Shown here piece by piece: positions 16,466 through 25,501 of a stretch of 64,000 nt of DNA. Both the position numbers and the translations under genes were made by a program. The stretch is from positions 1 to 64,000 of the forward strand of contig NZ_JAHYBZ010000006.1 in assembly GCF_019430885.1 (NCBI RefSeq), read 5' to 3'. The notes below the pieces were generated by a model that made no database searches, was not told the DNA's origin, and worked only from the letters and a program-made list of their open reading frames with translations. This DNA comes from Roseomonas alba (GTDB lineage Bacteria > Pseudomonadota > Alphaproteobacteria > Acetobacterales > Acetobacteraceae). Position 1 is the first letter of the stretch. Every line of letters starts with the position of its first letter.

Positions 16466-17803
16466 ATGAGCCCCCTCGACGCCCCGCGTGATGCGCGCAA
16501 CAGCGACCTCGAAGCCGCGCTGATCGAAGCGCGCGAGGCCTATGTCGCCGCCCGCCCGAAGAGTGCCGAGATCCACACCCAGGCGCGCGAGGTCATGCCC
16601 GGCGGCAATACCCGCACCGTGCTGTTCTACACCCCCTTCCCCACCGCCATGCAGCGCGGCGAAGGCTGCACCCTGTGGGATGCGGATGGGCGTGAATATC
16701 TCGACCTCTGCGGCGAATACACCGCCGGCCTCTTCGGTCATTCCGAACAGCGCATCATCGCGGCCGTCGCGGCCGCTATGGCAAAGGGCCTCAACCTCGC
16801 CGCGGTGGGGGAGAATGAGGGCAAGCTCGCCGCGCTGATCTGCGGGCGGTTTCCCTCGGTGGACCAGGTGCGCTTCACCAATTCGGGCACCGAGGCAAAC
16901 ATCATGGCGCTGGCCGGCGCACGCGGCTTCACCGGGCGCACCGAGATCCTGGCCTTCCGCGGCGGCTATCACGGCGGGGTCTTCACCTTCCCCTTCGGCG
17001 CGCCGATTTCCCCGGTGAACCTGCCCATCCCCATGCGCTTCGCCGACTACAACGACCCGGCGGGCGCGGCGGCAGCGATTCGTGAGGCGGGCGACGCGCT
17101 CGCCGCGGTGATCGTCGAGCCGATGCAGGGGTCGGGCGGCTGCATCCCCGCGACGCGCGAGTTCCTCCAGGCGCTGCGTGATGCCACGACGGAGACCGGC
17201 GCACTGCTGATCTTCGACGAGGTGATGACCTCCCGCCATTCCTATGGCGGCATGCAGAAGCGGCTCGGCATCATGCCGGACATGACGACCTTCGGGAAAT
17301 ACATGGCGGGCGGCATGTCCTTTGGCGCCTTCGGCGGGCGCGCCGAGGTCATGGCGGTGTTCGATGGCCACAAGCCCGGCGCGATGCCGCATGCCGGCAC
17401 CTTCAACAACAACGTGCTGTCCATGGCCGCGGGCAATGTCGCGCTCGGCGAGATCTTCGGCGAGGCCGAGGCCGAGGCGCTGTTCCAGCGCGGCGAGACG
17501 CTGCGCGAGGCGTGCAACGCCATCGCGCAGAAGCATGGGCTCGCGATGCACTTCACCGGGCTCGGGTCCATGTTGAACCCGCATTTCCGGGCCGGCCCCA
17601 TCACCGCCCCCTACAAGGCGACGGTGGAGGAGGAGCAGATGCGCGAGTTGTTCTTCTTCGACATGCTCGCGGCCGGCATCTACCTCGCGCGACGCGGGAT
17701 GGTCGCACTCAGCCTGCCGGTGGGGGATGCGGAATGCGACCGCTTCCTTGCGGCAGTCGAGGAGTTCTGCGCCGCGCGCAAGCCCGTGCTCGCGCCGGCC
17801 TGA
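16466..17803 (+). CDS. Class III aminotransferase, glutamate-1-semialdehyde aminomutase-like
   Basis: A 445-residue PLP enzyme of the aminotransferase class III fold, closest in feel to the HemL-like group. Visible features are the NSGTEANIMALAGAR phosphate-binding segment, the GGYHGG motif, LIFDEVMTSRHSYGG before the cofactor Asp, and the Schiff-base Lys 278 in TFGKYMAGGMSFGAFGG. GGAG at 16453-16456 gives 9-base spacing to the ATG at 16466, against 3 bases to the ATG at 16460, so the former is preferred. It probably acts on an amino acid in catabolism rather than tetrapyrrole synthesis, since no heme gene is near. Confidence 0.85.
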   Translation: MSPLDAPRDARNSDLEAALIEAREAYVAARPKSAEIHTQAREVMPGGNTRTVLFYTPFPTAMQRGEGCTLWDADGREYLDLCGEYTAGLFGHSEQRIIAAVAAAMAKGLNLAAVGENEGKLAALICGRFPSVDQVRFTNSGTEANIMALAGARGFTGRTEILAFRGGYHGGVFTFPFGAPISPVNLPIPMRFADYNDPAGAAAAIREAGDALAAVIVEPMQGSGGCIPATREFLQALRDATTETGALLIFDEVMTSRHSYGGMQKRLGIMPDMTTFGKYMAGGMSFGAFGGRAEVMAVFDGHKPGAMPHAGTFNNNVLSMAAGNVALGEIFGEAEAEALFQRGETLREACNAIAQKHGLAMHFTGLGSMLNPHFRAGPITAPYKATVEEEQMRELFFFDMLAAGIYLARRGMVALSLPVGDAECDRFLAAVEEFCAARKPVLAPA

Positions 17804-18553
17804 TCAGCGCCCGCCGCCCACAGGCAGTAGCGCGCCGTTCACGTAGGATGCGGCATCGGAGGCGAGGAACAGGATCGCCTCCGCCACTTCCTCGGCCGTG
17901 CCGCCGCGGCCCATCGGGACGCCGGACGACATCTTCGCCACGCGGTCCGGCATACCGGCGGCGGCGTGGATCTCGGTATCGATCAGCCCGGGGTTCACCG
18001 CGTTGACGCGGATGCCCTCGGCGCCGACTTCGCGCGCCAGGCCGACGGTCAGCGTGTCCACCGCGCCCTTGCTCGCGCCGTAGTGCAGCCATTCGCCGCC
18101 GCCGCCGATTTCCGAGGCGCGGGAGGAGACGTTCACGATCGCACCCCCCTTGCCGCCGAAGGCGGTGGACATGCGGCGCACCGCCTCGCGGCAATGCACC
18201 GCGAGGCCGATCACGTTCGGCATGAAGACCGATGACCAATCGTCGAAGGTCGCGTCGGCGAGGCGCTTGCGCGGACCGGTGATGCCGGCATTGTTCACCA
18301 GCGCATCAATGCGGCCGAAGACCTCGTCGCAGCGGGTGAAGGCGGCGAGGATGTCGCTTTCGTCTCCCGCATCGCCCTGCATCAGCACGACCTTCGCACC
18401 GGCGGCCTCGCAGGCCGCGGCAGTTTCCTCCGCGCGCGCGGCGGCGCTGCGATAGGTCAGGACCAGATCGTAGCCGCGCTGCGCCGCGAGCCGCGCCGTG
18501 GCCGCGCCGATACCGCGCGTCCCGCCTGTCACCATCATCACGCGCCGTGTCAT
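17804..18553 (-). CDS. SDR family oxidoreductase
   Basis: A 249-residue classical short-chain dehydrogenase: cofactor motif TGGTRGIG (9-16), NNAG (87-90), Ser 143-144, and Tyr 158/Lys 162 in HYGASK, with the C-terminal FLASDAASYVNGALLPVGGG. It resembles glucose/3-oxoacyl-type SDRs, and the Arg after the glycine-rich motif hints at NADP(H). It is convergent with the aminotransferase (adjacent stops) and divergent from the amidase. Substrate unknown. Confidence 0.88.
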   Translation of the reverse strand: MTRRVMMVTGGTRGIGAATARLAAQRGYDLVLTYRSAAARAEETAAACEAAGAKVVLMQGDAGDESDILAAFTRCDEVFGRIDALVNNAGITGPRKRLADATFDDWSSVFMPNVIGLAVHCREAVRRMSTAFGGKGGAIVNVSSRASEIGGGGEWLHYGASKGAVDTLTVGLAREVGAEGIRVNAVNPGLIDTEIHAAAGMPDRVAKMSSGVPMGRGGTAEEVAEAILFLASDAASYVNGALLPVGGGR

Positions 18554-18637
18554 GCCGTTCCTCCTCGTTCCGCCTGTCGCCATCTTGCCCCTCTGCCGGG
18601 CACGGGCAAGCATGCGCGCCACGACGGAGAGTCCCCC

Positions 18638-20047
18638 ATGCCCCTGCCCGCCCCGCAATCCTACGCGCCAGGCACCTTCCAGCCGCTGACCTTCCATGAC
18701 GCCGTGCCACGCTTCCGCGACGGCAGCGACACGCCGCGCGCCTATCTCGAACGTTGCCTGGAGACGATCGCGGAACTCGAGCCGCAGGTGATGGCCTTCG
18801 CGCATCGCAACGAGGCCGGCGCGCGCGAGGCCGCCGATGCATCCACCGCGCGCTACAAGGCGGGCGGGGCGCTGTCGGCGATCGACGGCATGCCGATCGG
18901 CATCAAGGACCTGATCGAGACGCGCGACATGCCCACCGAAATGGGCAGTGCCTTCTACAAGGGGAACAGCCCGGGCCGCGATTCCGCGCTGGTTCAGGCG
19001 CTGCGCGCGGCGGGCGCCGTGGTGCTGGGCAAGATGGTGACGACCGAGCTCGGCATGTCGCATCCCGGGCCGACGCGGAATCCCTTCGACCTGCGGCGCA
19101 CGCCGGGCGGGTCGTCTTCTGGGTCGGGGGCCGCGATCGGCGCGCGCATGCTGCCGGCGGCGGTCGGCACGCAAGTGCTGGGCAGCGTGATCCGTCCTGC
19201 CTCCTTCAACGCGAACTGGGCGCTGAAGCCGACACAGGGCGGCATCAACCGCGGCGAGCGCCAGGGCTACAGCCAATCGACCGTCGGCATCCATGCCGGC
19301 AGCGCCGAGGACATGTGGTCCGTCGCCATCGAGATCGTGAAGCGCGTCGGCGGCGACCCGGGCGCGCCGGGCCTCTACTGGACCGGCGACGACTTGCCGC
19401 CCGCCTTCAAACCACGCCGCCTCGCCGTGCTGGAAACGGAAGGCTGGGCCTTCGCCGAACCGGCGGCCAAGGCGGCCTTTGAGAAGGCTCTCGACGCCCT
19501 GAACGGGCAGGGCGTGACCATCCTGCGCCGCGGCGACCACCCGCTGCTGGAGACGCTGGAACAGCGTATCCTCGGCGCGATGGAACTCGCCCGCGACGTC
19601 TGCGCCTATGAGAGCGCCTGGTCGGTCGCGAACATGATGGCGAAGAACCCCGATGCGCTGTCGGACAGCCTGAAGGCGCGCTTCGAGCTCGGCTGTTCCA
19701 TCACCCTGCCGGAATATCGCGGGCGGCTGCTGCAGCGCGAGGAGATGCGCCTCGCCCAGGCCGCCCTGGCCGGCGAGGTGGACGGCTTCATCGGCCTGCC
19801 CGCCTGCGGCCCGGCGCCGCTGCCGGGCGATACCGGCGGGTCGTCCAACCGCATCGTGCACACGACGGGCAATCCGATCATGAATACGGCGAGTTCCGCC
19901 CTTGGCTGCCCGGTGGTCACGGTGCCGGTGATGGCGGTGGACGGCATGCCGCTCGGCCTGTCGGTGACGACGCAGCCGCACCAGGACGAACGCGCCGCCG
20001 CGATTGGCCGCTGGATCGCGGACGCCATTCCGCCGATCATCGTCTGA
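18638..20047 (+). CDS. Amidase-signature family hydrolase
   Basis: A 469-residue member of the amidase signature family, cytoplasmic. The Ser-cisSer-Lys triad is recognisable: Lys 90 in IGIKDLIET, the GGSSSGSGAA loop (157-166) and Ser 183 in GTQVLGSVIRPAS. That last motif lacks the usual second Gly before Ser, a mild deviation. C-terminal segment ALGCPVVTVPV is typical. It could hydrolyse an aliphatic or aryl amide in catabolism; it is not GatA, since no gatB or gatC is present. Confidence 0.87.
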   Translation: MPLPAPQSYAPGTFQPLTFHDAVPRFRDGSDTPRAYLERCLETIAELEPQVMAFAHRNEAGAREAADASTARYKAGGALSAIDGMPIGIKDLIETRDMPTEMGSAFYKGNSPGRDSALVQALRAAGAVVLGKMVTTELGMSHPGPTRNPFDLRRTPGGSSSGSGAAIGARMLPAAVGTQVLGSVIRPASFNANWALKPTQGGINRGERQGYSQSTVGIHAGSAEDMWSVAIEIVKRVGGDPGAPGLYWTGDDLPPAFKPRRLAVLETEGWAFAEPAAKAAFEKALDALNGQGVTILRRGDHPLLETLEQRILGAMELARDVCAYESAWSVANMMAKNPDALSDSLKARFELGCSITLPEYRGRLLQREEMRLAQAALAGEVDGFIGLPACGPAPLPGDTGGSSNRIVHTTGNPIMNTASSALGCPVVTVPVMAVDGMPLGLSVTTQPHQDERAAAIGRWIADAIPPIIV

Positions 20048-20062
20048 GAAACCGTCTGGAAG

Positions 20063-20127
20063 GTCCGGCGCCTGGTTCTACCCGGCCACCCATCCGGGAC
20101 ACTGTCTTCGAATAGCCGGCGCCGGGC
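20063..20127. repeat. Family-2 palindrome, copy B
   Basis: Lies in the 106-bp gap between amidase and enoyl-CoA hydratase genes. The outer stem is CCGGCGCC (20065-20072) with GGCGCCGG (20118-20125). The interior ACCCGGCCACCCATCCGGGA, followed by CACTGTC, closely matches the loop side of copy A (ACCCGGCCAGCCATCCAGGA, then CACTGCC). The inner right arm is degenerate in this copy. Confidence 0.55.
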
Positions 20128-20153
20128 ACGGATCCGCGCCGAGGGAGGAAGCG

Positions 20154-20936
20154 ATGACCGAAATCGAAATGACCGACCATGATGGGCTGCGGACCATCCG
20201 CATCGCCCGTCCCGAGAAGAAGAACGCCCTGACCCGGGCCATGTACGCCACCATGGCCGAGGCGCTGCGTGACGCCGCGACCGCGCCCACCGTGCGCGTG
20301 GTGATGATCACCGGCGGATCGTCCTGCTTCACCTCCGGCAACGACGTGTCGGACTTCAAGGCACGGGGCGAGCAGCAGGCGGAGGTACCCTCGCCGGCAC
20401 GGGAATTCCTCGCGGCGCTGCGCGCCTGCCCGAAGCCGGTGGTCGCCGCCGTGGCGGGCTATGCCATCGGCATCGGCACCACGCTGCTGCTGCATTGCGA
20501 CTTCGTCTATGCGGCGGACAGCGCGGTGTTCCGCATGCCCTTCGTCGATCTGGGCCTGTGCCCGGAAGGCGGCTCGTCGCTCGTCGTGCCGCAGCGCGCC
20601 GGGCAGTTGCTGGCGAATGAATTGCTGATGCTGGGCGACGCCTTCAACGGCGAGACCGCCGTGCGCGCCGGCATCGCCAATGCGGTGGTGCCGATCGCAG
20701 AGCTGTTCTCGGTCGCGGAAGGTGTCGCGCGCAAGCTCGCCGCCAAGCCGCCGACCGCAATGCAGACCACCAAGCGCCTGCTGCGCCAGGCGGAGGAAGC
20801 GCGCCTCACCACCCACATGGTCGAGGAGTTCGCCCATTTCGGCGCCCTGCTGCGCGGGCCAGAGGCGGCCGAGGCCGTCGCCGCCTTCCAGGAGAAGCGC
20901 AAGCCCGACTTCACCCGCTTCCTGGCCGCGGAATAG
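20154..20936 (+). CDS. Enoyl-CoA hydratase/isomerase family protein
   Basis: A 260-residue crotonase-fold protein. It shows the CoA-binding/oxyanion segment CFTSGNDVSDF near 55-66, the helix PKPVVAAVAGYAIGIGTTLLLHCD, and the Glu of LGLCPEGGSSLVVP at the position used for catalysis in hydratases. Likely acts in fatty-acid or aromatic acyl-CoA degradation. An RBS GAGGGAGGAAG lies just before the ATG at 20154. No acyl-CoA dehydrogenase or ligase is adjacent. Confidence 0.88.
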   Translation: MTEIEMTDHDGLRTIRIARPEKKNALTRAMYATMAEALRDAATAPTVRVVMITGGSSCFTSGNDVSDFKARGEQQAEVPSPAREFLAALRACPKPVVAAVAGYAIGIGTTLLLHCDFVYAADSAVFRMPFVDLGLCPEGGSSLVVPQRAGQLLANELLMLGDAFNGETAVRAGIANAVVPIAELFSVAEGVARKLAAKPPTAMQTTKRLLRQAEEARLTTHMVEEFAHFGALLRGPEAAEAVAAFQEKRKPDFTRFLAAE

Positions 20937-21010
20937 CGCGCGGCCGAGGCAGGACTAAACTGCTGATCAGGCCGGCACCTGACCCTTCGCCGGCCCATGG
21001 AGGAACGACC

Positions 21011-22036
21011 ATGAATGTCACACGATGGATCGCGGCGGCTGCCGCGGGACTGGCCCTTGCCTATGGCGCGCCGGCAATGGCCGGTGCCACGCTCGACGGC
21101 GTGAAGAGCCGCGGCGTCCTTGCCTGCGGCGTGAATGTCGGTGTCGCCGGCTTCTCCCTGCCCGACAGCCAGGGCGTCTGGCAGGGCATGGATGCCGATC
21201 TGTGCCGCGGCCTGGCCGCGGCGGTGCTGGGCGATCCCAGCAAGGTGCGCTTCGTGCCGCTCACCGCGGTGCAGCGCTTCACCGCCCTGCAATCCGGCGA
21301 GATCGACGTGCTGATCCGCCAGACCACCCTGTCGATGACGCGCGACACATCCATCGGCCTGCGGCTGACCGCCGCGAACCTGTATGATGGCCACGGCTTC
21401 ATGGTGCGCCGCGACGCCAACATCCAGGACCCGAAGGAGATGGACGGCATGACCATCTGCCTCTCCCCGGGCACGACGAACGAGCTGGTGACGACCGACT
21501 GGTTCCGCACCAACAATCTGCACTTCACCCCGGTGCTACAGGAACGCATGCAGGACAATGCGATCTCGCTCCAGGCCGGGCGGTGCGACGCGATCGGCAC
21601 GGATGCCACGCAGCTCGCTGCGCTGCGCAGCCAGTTCACCAATCCGAACGACTTCGTGATCCTGCCGCAGCGCTTCTCGAAGGAGCCTTATGGTCCCGTC
21701 GTGCGGCGCGACGACCCCGAATGGTTCGACGTGGTGCGCTGGACGGTCTTCGCGCTGATCAACGCGGAAGAACTCGGCGTGACCAGCCAGAATGCCGAGG
21801 AGATGCGCCGCACGAGCACCAACCCCGAGATCCGCCGCCTGCTGGGCGCCGATCCGCTGCTGGGCAATGCGCTGCACCTCGACCCGGCCTGGGCCTACAA
21901 CGCGATCCGCGCCATCGGGAATTACGGGGAGCTGTTCGAGCGCACCCTCGGCCCCAACACGCCGATTGGGCTGGAGCGCGGGCTGAACCGGCTCTGGACC
22001 AATGGCGGGCTGATGTATTCCTGGCCCATGCGCTGA
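21011..22036 (+). CDS. Amino-acid ABC transporter periplasmic binding protein (AapJ/BztA-like)
   Basis: A 341-residue exported binding protein with a signal peptide at about 1-24 (cleavage after AMA). It carries features of the general L-amino acid/glutamate-glutamine group: VKSRGVLACGVN, FVPLTAVQRFTALQSGEIDVLIR and GMTICLSPGTTNELVTTDWF. In that system it delivers amino acids to AapQ/M/P. Here no permease or ATPase gene follows, so it is an orphan receptor or uses subunits encoded elsewhere. Confidence 0.87.
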   Translation: MNVTRWIAAAAAGLALAYGAPAMAGATLDGVKSRGVLACGVNVGVAGFSLPDSQGVWQGMDADLCRGLAAAVLGDPSKVRFVPLTAVQRFTALQSGEIDVLIRQTTLSMTRDTSIGLRLTAANLYDGHGFMVRRDANIQDPKEMDGMTICLSPGTTNELVTTDWFRTNNLHFTPVLQERMQDNAISLQAGRCDAIGTDATQLAALRSQFTNPNDFVILPQRFSKEPYGPVVRRDDPEWFDVVRWTVFALINAEELGVTSQNAEEMRRTSTNPEIRRLLGADPLLGNALHLDPAWAYNAIRAIGNYGELFERTLGPNTPIGLERGLNRLWTNGGLMYSWPMR

Positions 22037-22117
22037 TACCGACAGCCCGGTTTCCTGACCTATGGAGCCGGGAGGGACTTAGGCCCAGGCGCGCGAAGGC
22101 AGGGCATGGACGGAGAT

Positions 22118-22240
22118 GGGGAGGGGCAAGGCCCCTCCCCGCAGTGCCGCGACGGGAACTCCATCTTCGCGCAGATGAGGCAGAGCCCCGCCAACTCCGC
22201 CCGTCCGGGGCCGGGCGCCCACATTCGAGAGAGTGAAGAA
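22118..22240. repeat. Family-1 element fragment, copy 4
   Basis: In the 296-bp gap between two + strand genes. A 10-bp hairpin GGGGAGGGGC/GCCCCTCCCC (22118-22140) is followed by ATCTTCGCGCAGATGAGGCAGAGCCCCGCC-like sequence, which matches both outer ends of copy 1 (CTTCGCGCGCATGGGGC...GCCCC). The AAAGGCC stem is missing, so this is a partial or divergent copy. The rest of the gap holds nothing I recognise apart from a plausible RBS (AAGGAGGAAG) before 22333. Confidence 0.5.
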
Positions 22241-22332
22241 AAAAGACGTCGCTTCGCGGTTGCGCCTCGCCCCGGGCTGGGCTGATGATCTCCGGCAATC
22301 GGCAAAGACCGAGGTGAAGGAGGAAGCAACCG

Positions 22333-23445
22333 ATGGAATTCGGCTATTTTACCATGCCGTCCCATCCGCCTGAGCGCGGCCTGAAGGCAGGCCATGACTG
22401 GGACCTGCAAGTGATCCGCTGGCTCGATGAGATGGGCTACAGCGAGGCCTGGATCGGCGAGCACCACACCGCTCCCTGGGAGCCGCATCCCTCGCCCGAC
22501 CTGCTGGTCGCGCAGGCGCTGATGCAGACGAAGCGTATCCGCCTCGGCCCCGGCGGCTTCCTGCTGCCCTATCACCATCCGGCCGAGCTCGCGAACCGTG
22601 TCGCCATGCTCGACCACCTGTCGGAAGGACGTTTGAACTTCGGCGTCGCGGCGTCGGGCCTGCCCTCCGACTGGGCGATGTTCAACGTCGACGGCATGTC
22701 CGGACAGAACCGCGACATGACGCGCGAGGCGCTCGACATCATCCTGAAGATGTGGACCGAGGACGGGCCCTGGCATGTCGACGGCAAGTACTGGAAGGTC
22801 GACAAGCCGGACACGATGTTCGGTTTCCTCAAGCCGCACATCAAGCCATTGCAGGCGCCGCATCCGCCGATCGGCGTCGCCGGCCTGTCGAAGAATTCCG
22901 ACACGCTGAAGCTTGCCGGCGAACGCGGCTTCCTGCCCATGTCGCTCAACCTCAACCCGGCCTATGTCGCCTCCCACTGGGACAGCGTCGAGGCCGGTGC
23001 GCGCAAGTCCGGCCGCACCCCCTGGCGCGGCGACTGGCGCCTGGTGCGGGAGGTCTTCGTCGCCGAGACGGACGAGGAAGCCTGGCGGCTTTCGGTCGGC
23101 AACATGATGGGGCGGATGATGGGGGAATACTTCCTCCAGCTCCTCGCCCAGTTCGGCTTCAAGGACTACCTGAAGCACGATCCGTCCGTGCCGGATTCCG
23201 ACGTGACAGTGGAATACTGCGCGAAGCGCAACTGGATCGTCGGCAGCCCGAAGACGGTCGCCGAGAAGATCGAGCGCATCTACCACGAAGTCGGCGGCTT
23301 CGGTCAGCTCCTCGTCTTCGGCTTCGACTATGTCGAGAACCCGGAGGCATGGAAGACCTCGCTCGGCCTGTTGCAGACCGAGGTGCTGCCGAAGGTGAAG
23401 CACCTGACGCCGCCACGTGCGACGAGCCAGGTCGCCGCGCAATGA
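22333..23445 (+). CDS. LLM-class flavin-dependent monooxygenase (luciferase-like)
   Basis: A 370-residue bacterial luciferase-like TIM-barrel flavoprotein using FMN supplied by a reductase. Family features: GYFTMPSHPPERG at the start, EAWIGEHHT with the paired His, IRLGPGGFLLPYHHPAELANRVAMLDHLSEGRLNFG split across adjacent helices, and a C-terminal PETVAEKI-like GSPKTVAEKIERIY. AAGGAGGAAG lies 6 bases before the ATG. The family oxidises alkanes, sulfonates, terpenes and similar; the substrate here is not evident. Confidence 0.88.
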   Translation: MEFGYFTMPSHPPERGLKAGHDWDLQVIRWLDEMGYSEAWIGEHHTAPWEPHPSPDLLVAQALMQTKRIRLGPGGFLLPYHHPAELANRVAMLDHLSEGRLNFGVAASGLPSDWAMFNVDGMSGQNRDMTREALDIILKMWTEDGPWHVDGKYWKVDKPDTMFGFLKPHIKPLQAPHPPIGVAGLSKNSDTLKLAGERGFLPMSLNLNPAYVASHWDSVEAGARKSGRTPWRGDWRLVREVFVAETDEEAWRLSVGNMMGRMMGEYFLQLLAQFGFKDYLKHDPSVPDSDVTVEYCAKRNWIVGSPKTVAEKIERIYHEVGGFGQLLVFGFDYVENPEAWKTSLGLLQTEVLPKVKHLTPPRATSQVAAQ

Positions 23446-23482
23446 TGCGGTCCGGGGCGCGGCGCACGCGCCCCGGTCGCGC

Positions 23483-24145
23483 TCAGCGGCCGAATTCGAA
23501 GAGGCTGTAGCCTTTGATGTTCAGCCCATGGGTCGCGGTGTAGAATTGGGTGAGCTTCGCCATGACCTCGGCGCCGATCTGGCCAGGATCGTCGATGGTG
23601 TAGAAGCCGGTGTTCGGGTCGAAGAAGCGCGGGCGCATGCCGCTCTGCCCGTAGCACCAGGACAGGCCGACGACATGGCCCCAGACGCCGTGCGCCTCGC
23701 CGGTCGCGCCATCGCCGTCGCCGTCAATCAGCAGCATCAGCACCTCGCCCGCCGTCATGGCCTGCAGGCGCTGCCGGCACATCAGGGCCGAGGGCGTGTC
23801 GAGCACGGGCTTGACCGTCATCCCTACCCGCCTGCCCGCCTGCGGGATGAAGCTGGCCGACGCCTTGCCGATGGTCTGGTGGAAGTCGGCATAGGTCTGG
23901 TGCCGCCCCACATCGAACCAAGTGTAGTCATAGGCCCGCTGGAAGGAGAGCATGTGCTGCCAGCCCGGCCCTTCCTGGTCGAACAGGGACCCCAGCAGGT
24001 TCTGCGGATCGCCGCCGTTCACGTACCCCTTGGCCCATTCGAAGACCAGCGCCATGCAGATGCCACCGCTCAACAGGCGGTCGATGACAGGCTCGAGCCA
24101 GAAATCCTGGCCGATGCCCTCGCCGAAGCCGATATCGGGTTGCAT
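23483..24145 (-). CDS. YopT/C58-like cysteine protease domain protein
   Basis: A 220-residue protein that I read as a papain-fold cysteine protease of the YopT/C58 type. The three catalytic positions occur in the right order and local context: Cys 30 in GGICMALVFEWAKG, His 157 in WGHVVGLSW, and Asp 176 in RFFDPNTGFY. The FFDPN(T)G turn is particularly characteristic. There is no signal peptide or lipobox, which would fit a cytoplasmic protein or a type III/VI-style effector. It stands alone on the minus strand, divergent from the iron-type alcohol dehydrogenase, with no obvious immunity or chaperone gene. Family call is by motif only. Confidence 0.55.
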   Translation of the reverse strand: MQPDIGFGEGIGQDFWLEPVIDRLLSGGICMALVFEWAKGYVNGGDPQNLLGSLFDQEGPGWQHMLSFQRAYDYTWFDVGRHQTYADFHQTIGKASASFIPQAGRRVGMTVKPVLDTPSALMCRQRLQAMTAGEVLMLLIDGDGDGATGEAHGVWGHVVGLSWCYGQSGMRPRFFDPNTGFYTIDDPGQIGAEVMAKLTQFYTATHGLNIKGYSLFEFGR

Positions 24146-24258
24146 GTCGTGAGTACTCCTCCACGCCCGATAGATGCCCGCCGACTGTCACTCAAGCAGT
24201 CGCCGGGGCCGGGATGCAAGCACGCCATGACGTACAACACCGGGAGATCGGACCACGC

Positions 24259-25410
24259 ATGACCGGCTCGCATCTGCATCAATGGCCCGCCCAGGGCCGC
24301 GTCCATCATGGCGCCCCGCTCGCCGAGGCCCTGCCGCGCGAGGTTGCCGACGCCGCCCGCGTCGTCCTGGTTACCACGCGGTCGCTGGCGCAGGGGGCGC
24401 TCGTCGCCGCGGCGCGCGAGGCGATCGGCGACCGGCTCGTTGGCGTGTTCGGCGCGATGCGCGCGCACAGCCCGGTGGAGGATGTCCTCGCCCTCGCCGC
24501 CCTGTTACGGGCGGAGGAAGCGGATCTCGTCGTCGCCCTCGGCGGCGGGTCGGTGATCGACGGGTCGAAGGTCGCGTGCCTCGCCGTCTGGCGCGGCATC
24601 GCCGAGGCGGGATCGCTGATCGCGGCGGCCGCCTCGCGCGGCGCGGCGCCGTCCTTCTGGGATGGTGCGGCGCCCTCGCCGCGCATGGTGGCAGTGCCGA
24701 CGACGCTCTCGGCTGCGGAGTTCGCGCCGCATGCGGGCTTCACCGACCTCGCAGCCGGGCGGAAATACCGCGCGCTCGATCCCTGGATGGTGCCGCGCGC
24801 CGTGGTGCTCGATCCCGCGGCGACGATGAATACGCCGGCGGCGCTGTTCCTGTCCTCCGGCATCCGCGCGCTCGACCATGCGGCGGAGCGCTGGTGCGCG
24901 CTGGAACCGCTGCCCTTCTCAGACGCCGTCTCGCGCCAGGCCATGATCATGCTGGCGGAGAACCTGCCGCGCGTGCATCGCCATCCGGATGACCTCGCCG
25001 CGCGCAGCGCCTGCCAGCAGGCGGCCTGGCTGTCGGTGATGGGCGGCTGGGCCGGCGTCGCGGTCGGGGCGAGCCATGGGCTGGGCTATATCCTGGGGGC
25101 GGCGCGGGGCGTGCCGCACGGCATCACCTCCTGCCTCATGCTGCATGCGGTGATGCGCTGGAATGCGCCGGTGAACGAGCATCGCCAGAAGGAGCTGGCG
25201 CATATCCTTGGCGGCGAGGAAGCCGGCCCCGCCATCGAGGATTTCGTCCGTGGGCTCGGCCTGCCGACGCGGCTGTCGGAACAGGGGATCACGGAAGCGG
25301 AGATCCCGGGCCTCGCCGCGCGCTGGACCGGCGATGCGCCGATCGCGACCAACCCCCGGCCGATCCGCAGCGCGGCGGATCTGGAGGCGATCCTTGCCAT
25401 CGCCTTCTGA
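24259..25410 (+). CDS. Iron-containing alcohol dehydrogenase / maleylacetate reductase-like
   Basis: A 383-residue group III dehydrogenase. NAD-binding segment LVVALGGGSVIDGSKVA near 85-100, a PTTLSAAEFA segment, and metal ligands in GIRALDHAAE, GASHGLGYILGA and GVPHGITS. The NAD fold and AAEFAPHAG resemble maleylacetate reductases as much as alcohol dehydrogenases. ATG at 24259 is preferred because the protein then begins close to the first conserved strand. It lies between two cysteine-protease-like genes, with no clear link to either. Confidence 0.83.
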   Translation: MTGSHLHQWPAQGRVHHGAPLAEALPREVADAARVVLVTTRSLAQGALVAAAREAIGDRLVGVFGAMRAHSPVEDVLALAALLRAEEADLVVALGGGSVIDGSKVACLAVWRGIAEAGSLIAAAASRGAAPSFWDGAAPSPRMVAVPTTLSAAEFAPHAGFTDLAAGRKYRALDPWMVPRAVVLDPAATMNTPAALFLSSGIRALDHAAERWCALEPLPFSDAVSRQAMIMLAENLPRVHRHPDDLAARSACQQAAWLSVMGGWAGVAVGASHGLGYILGAARGVPHGITSCLMLHAVMRWNAPVNEHRQKELAHILGGEEAGPAIEDFVRGLGLPTRLSEQGITEAEIPGLAARWTGDAPIATNPRPIRSAADLEAILAIAF

Positions 25411-25501
25411 CGGGAGATGATGCGATCTGCTTCACAGCAGATCACGCGGACAGGGCGCAGTGTCGCCTCGGCCATCATGGCCGACCCTGAAAGGCCGCGC
25501 G

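Noticed and set aside
13880-17803. A 1307-codon + strand frame across four gene regions
   Set aside because: Only its last 445 codons are the aminotransferase. The rest runs antisense to LysR, in the wrong frame through the MFS gene and through a repeat element.
16466-17803. hemL (glutamate-1-semialdehyde aminomutase) as a symbol for the class III aminotransferase
   Set aside because: The fold and Lys context match the broad family, but no heme-pathway neighbours exist and catabolic homologues share the same motifs.
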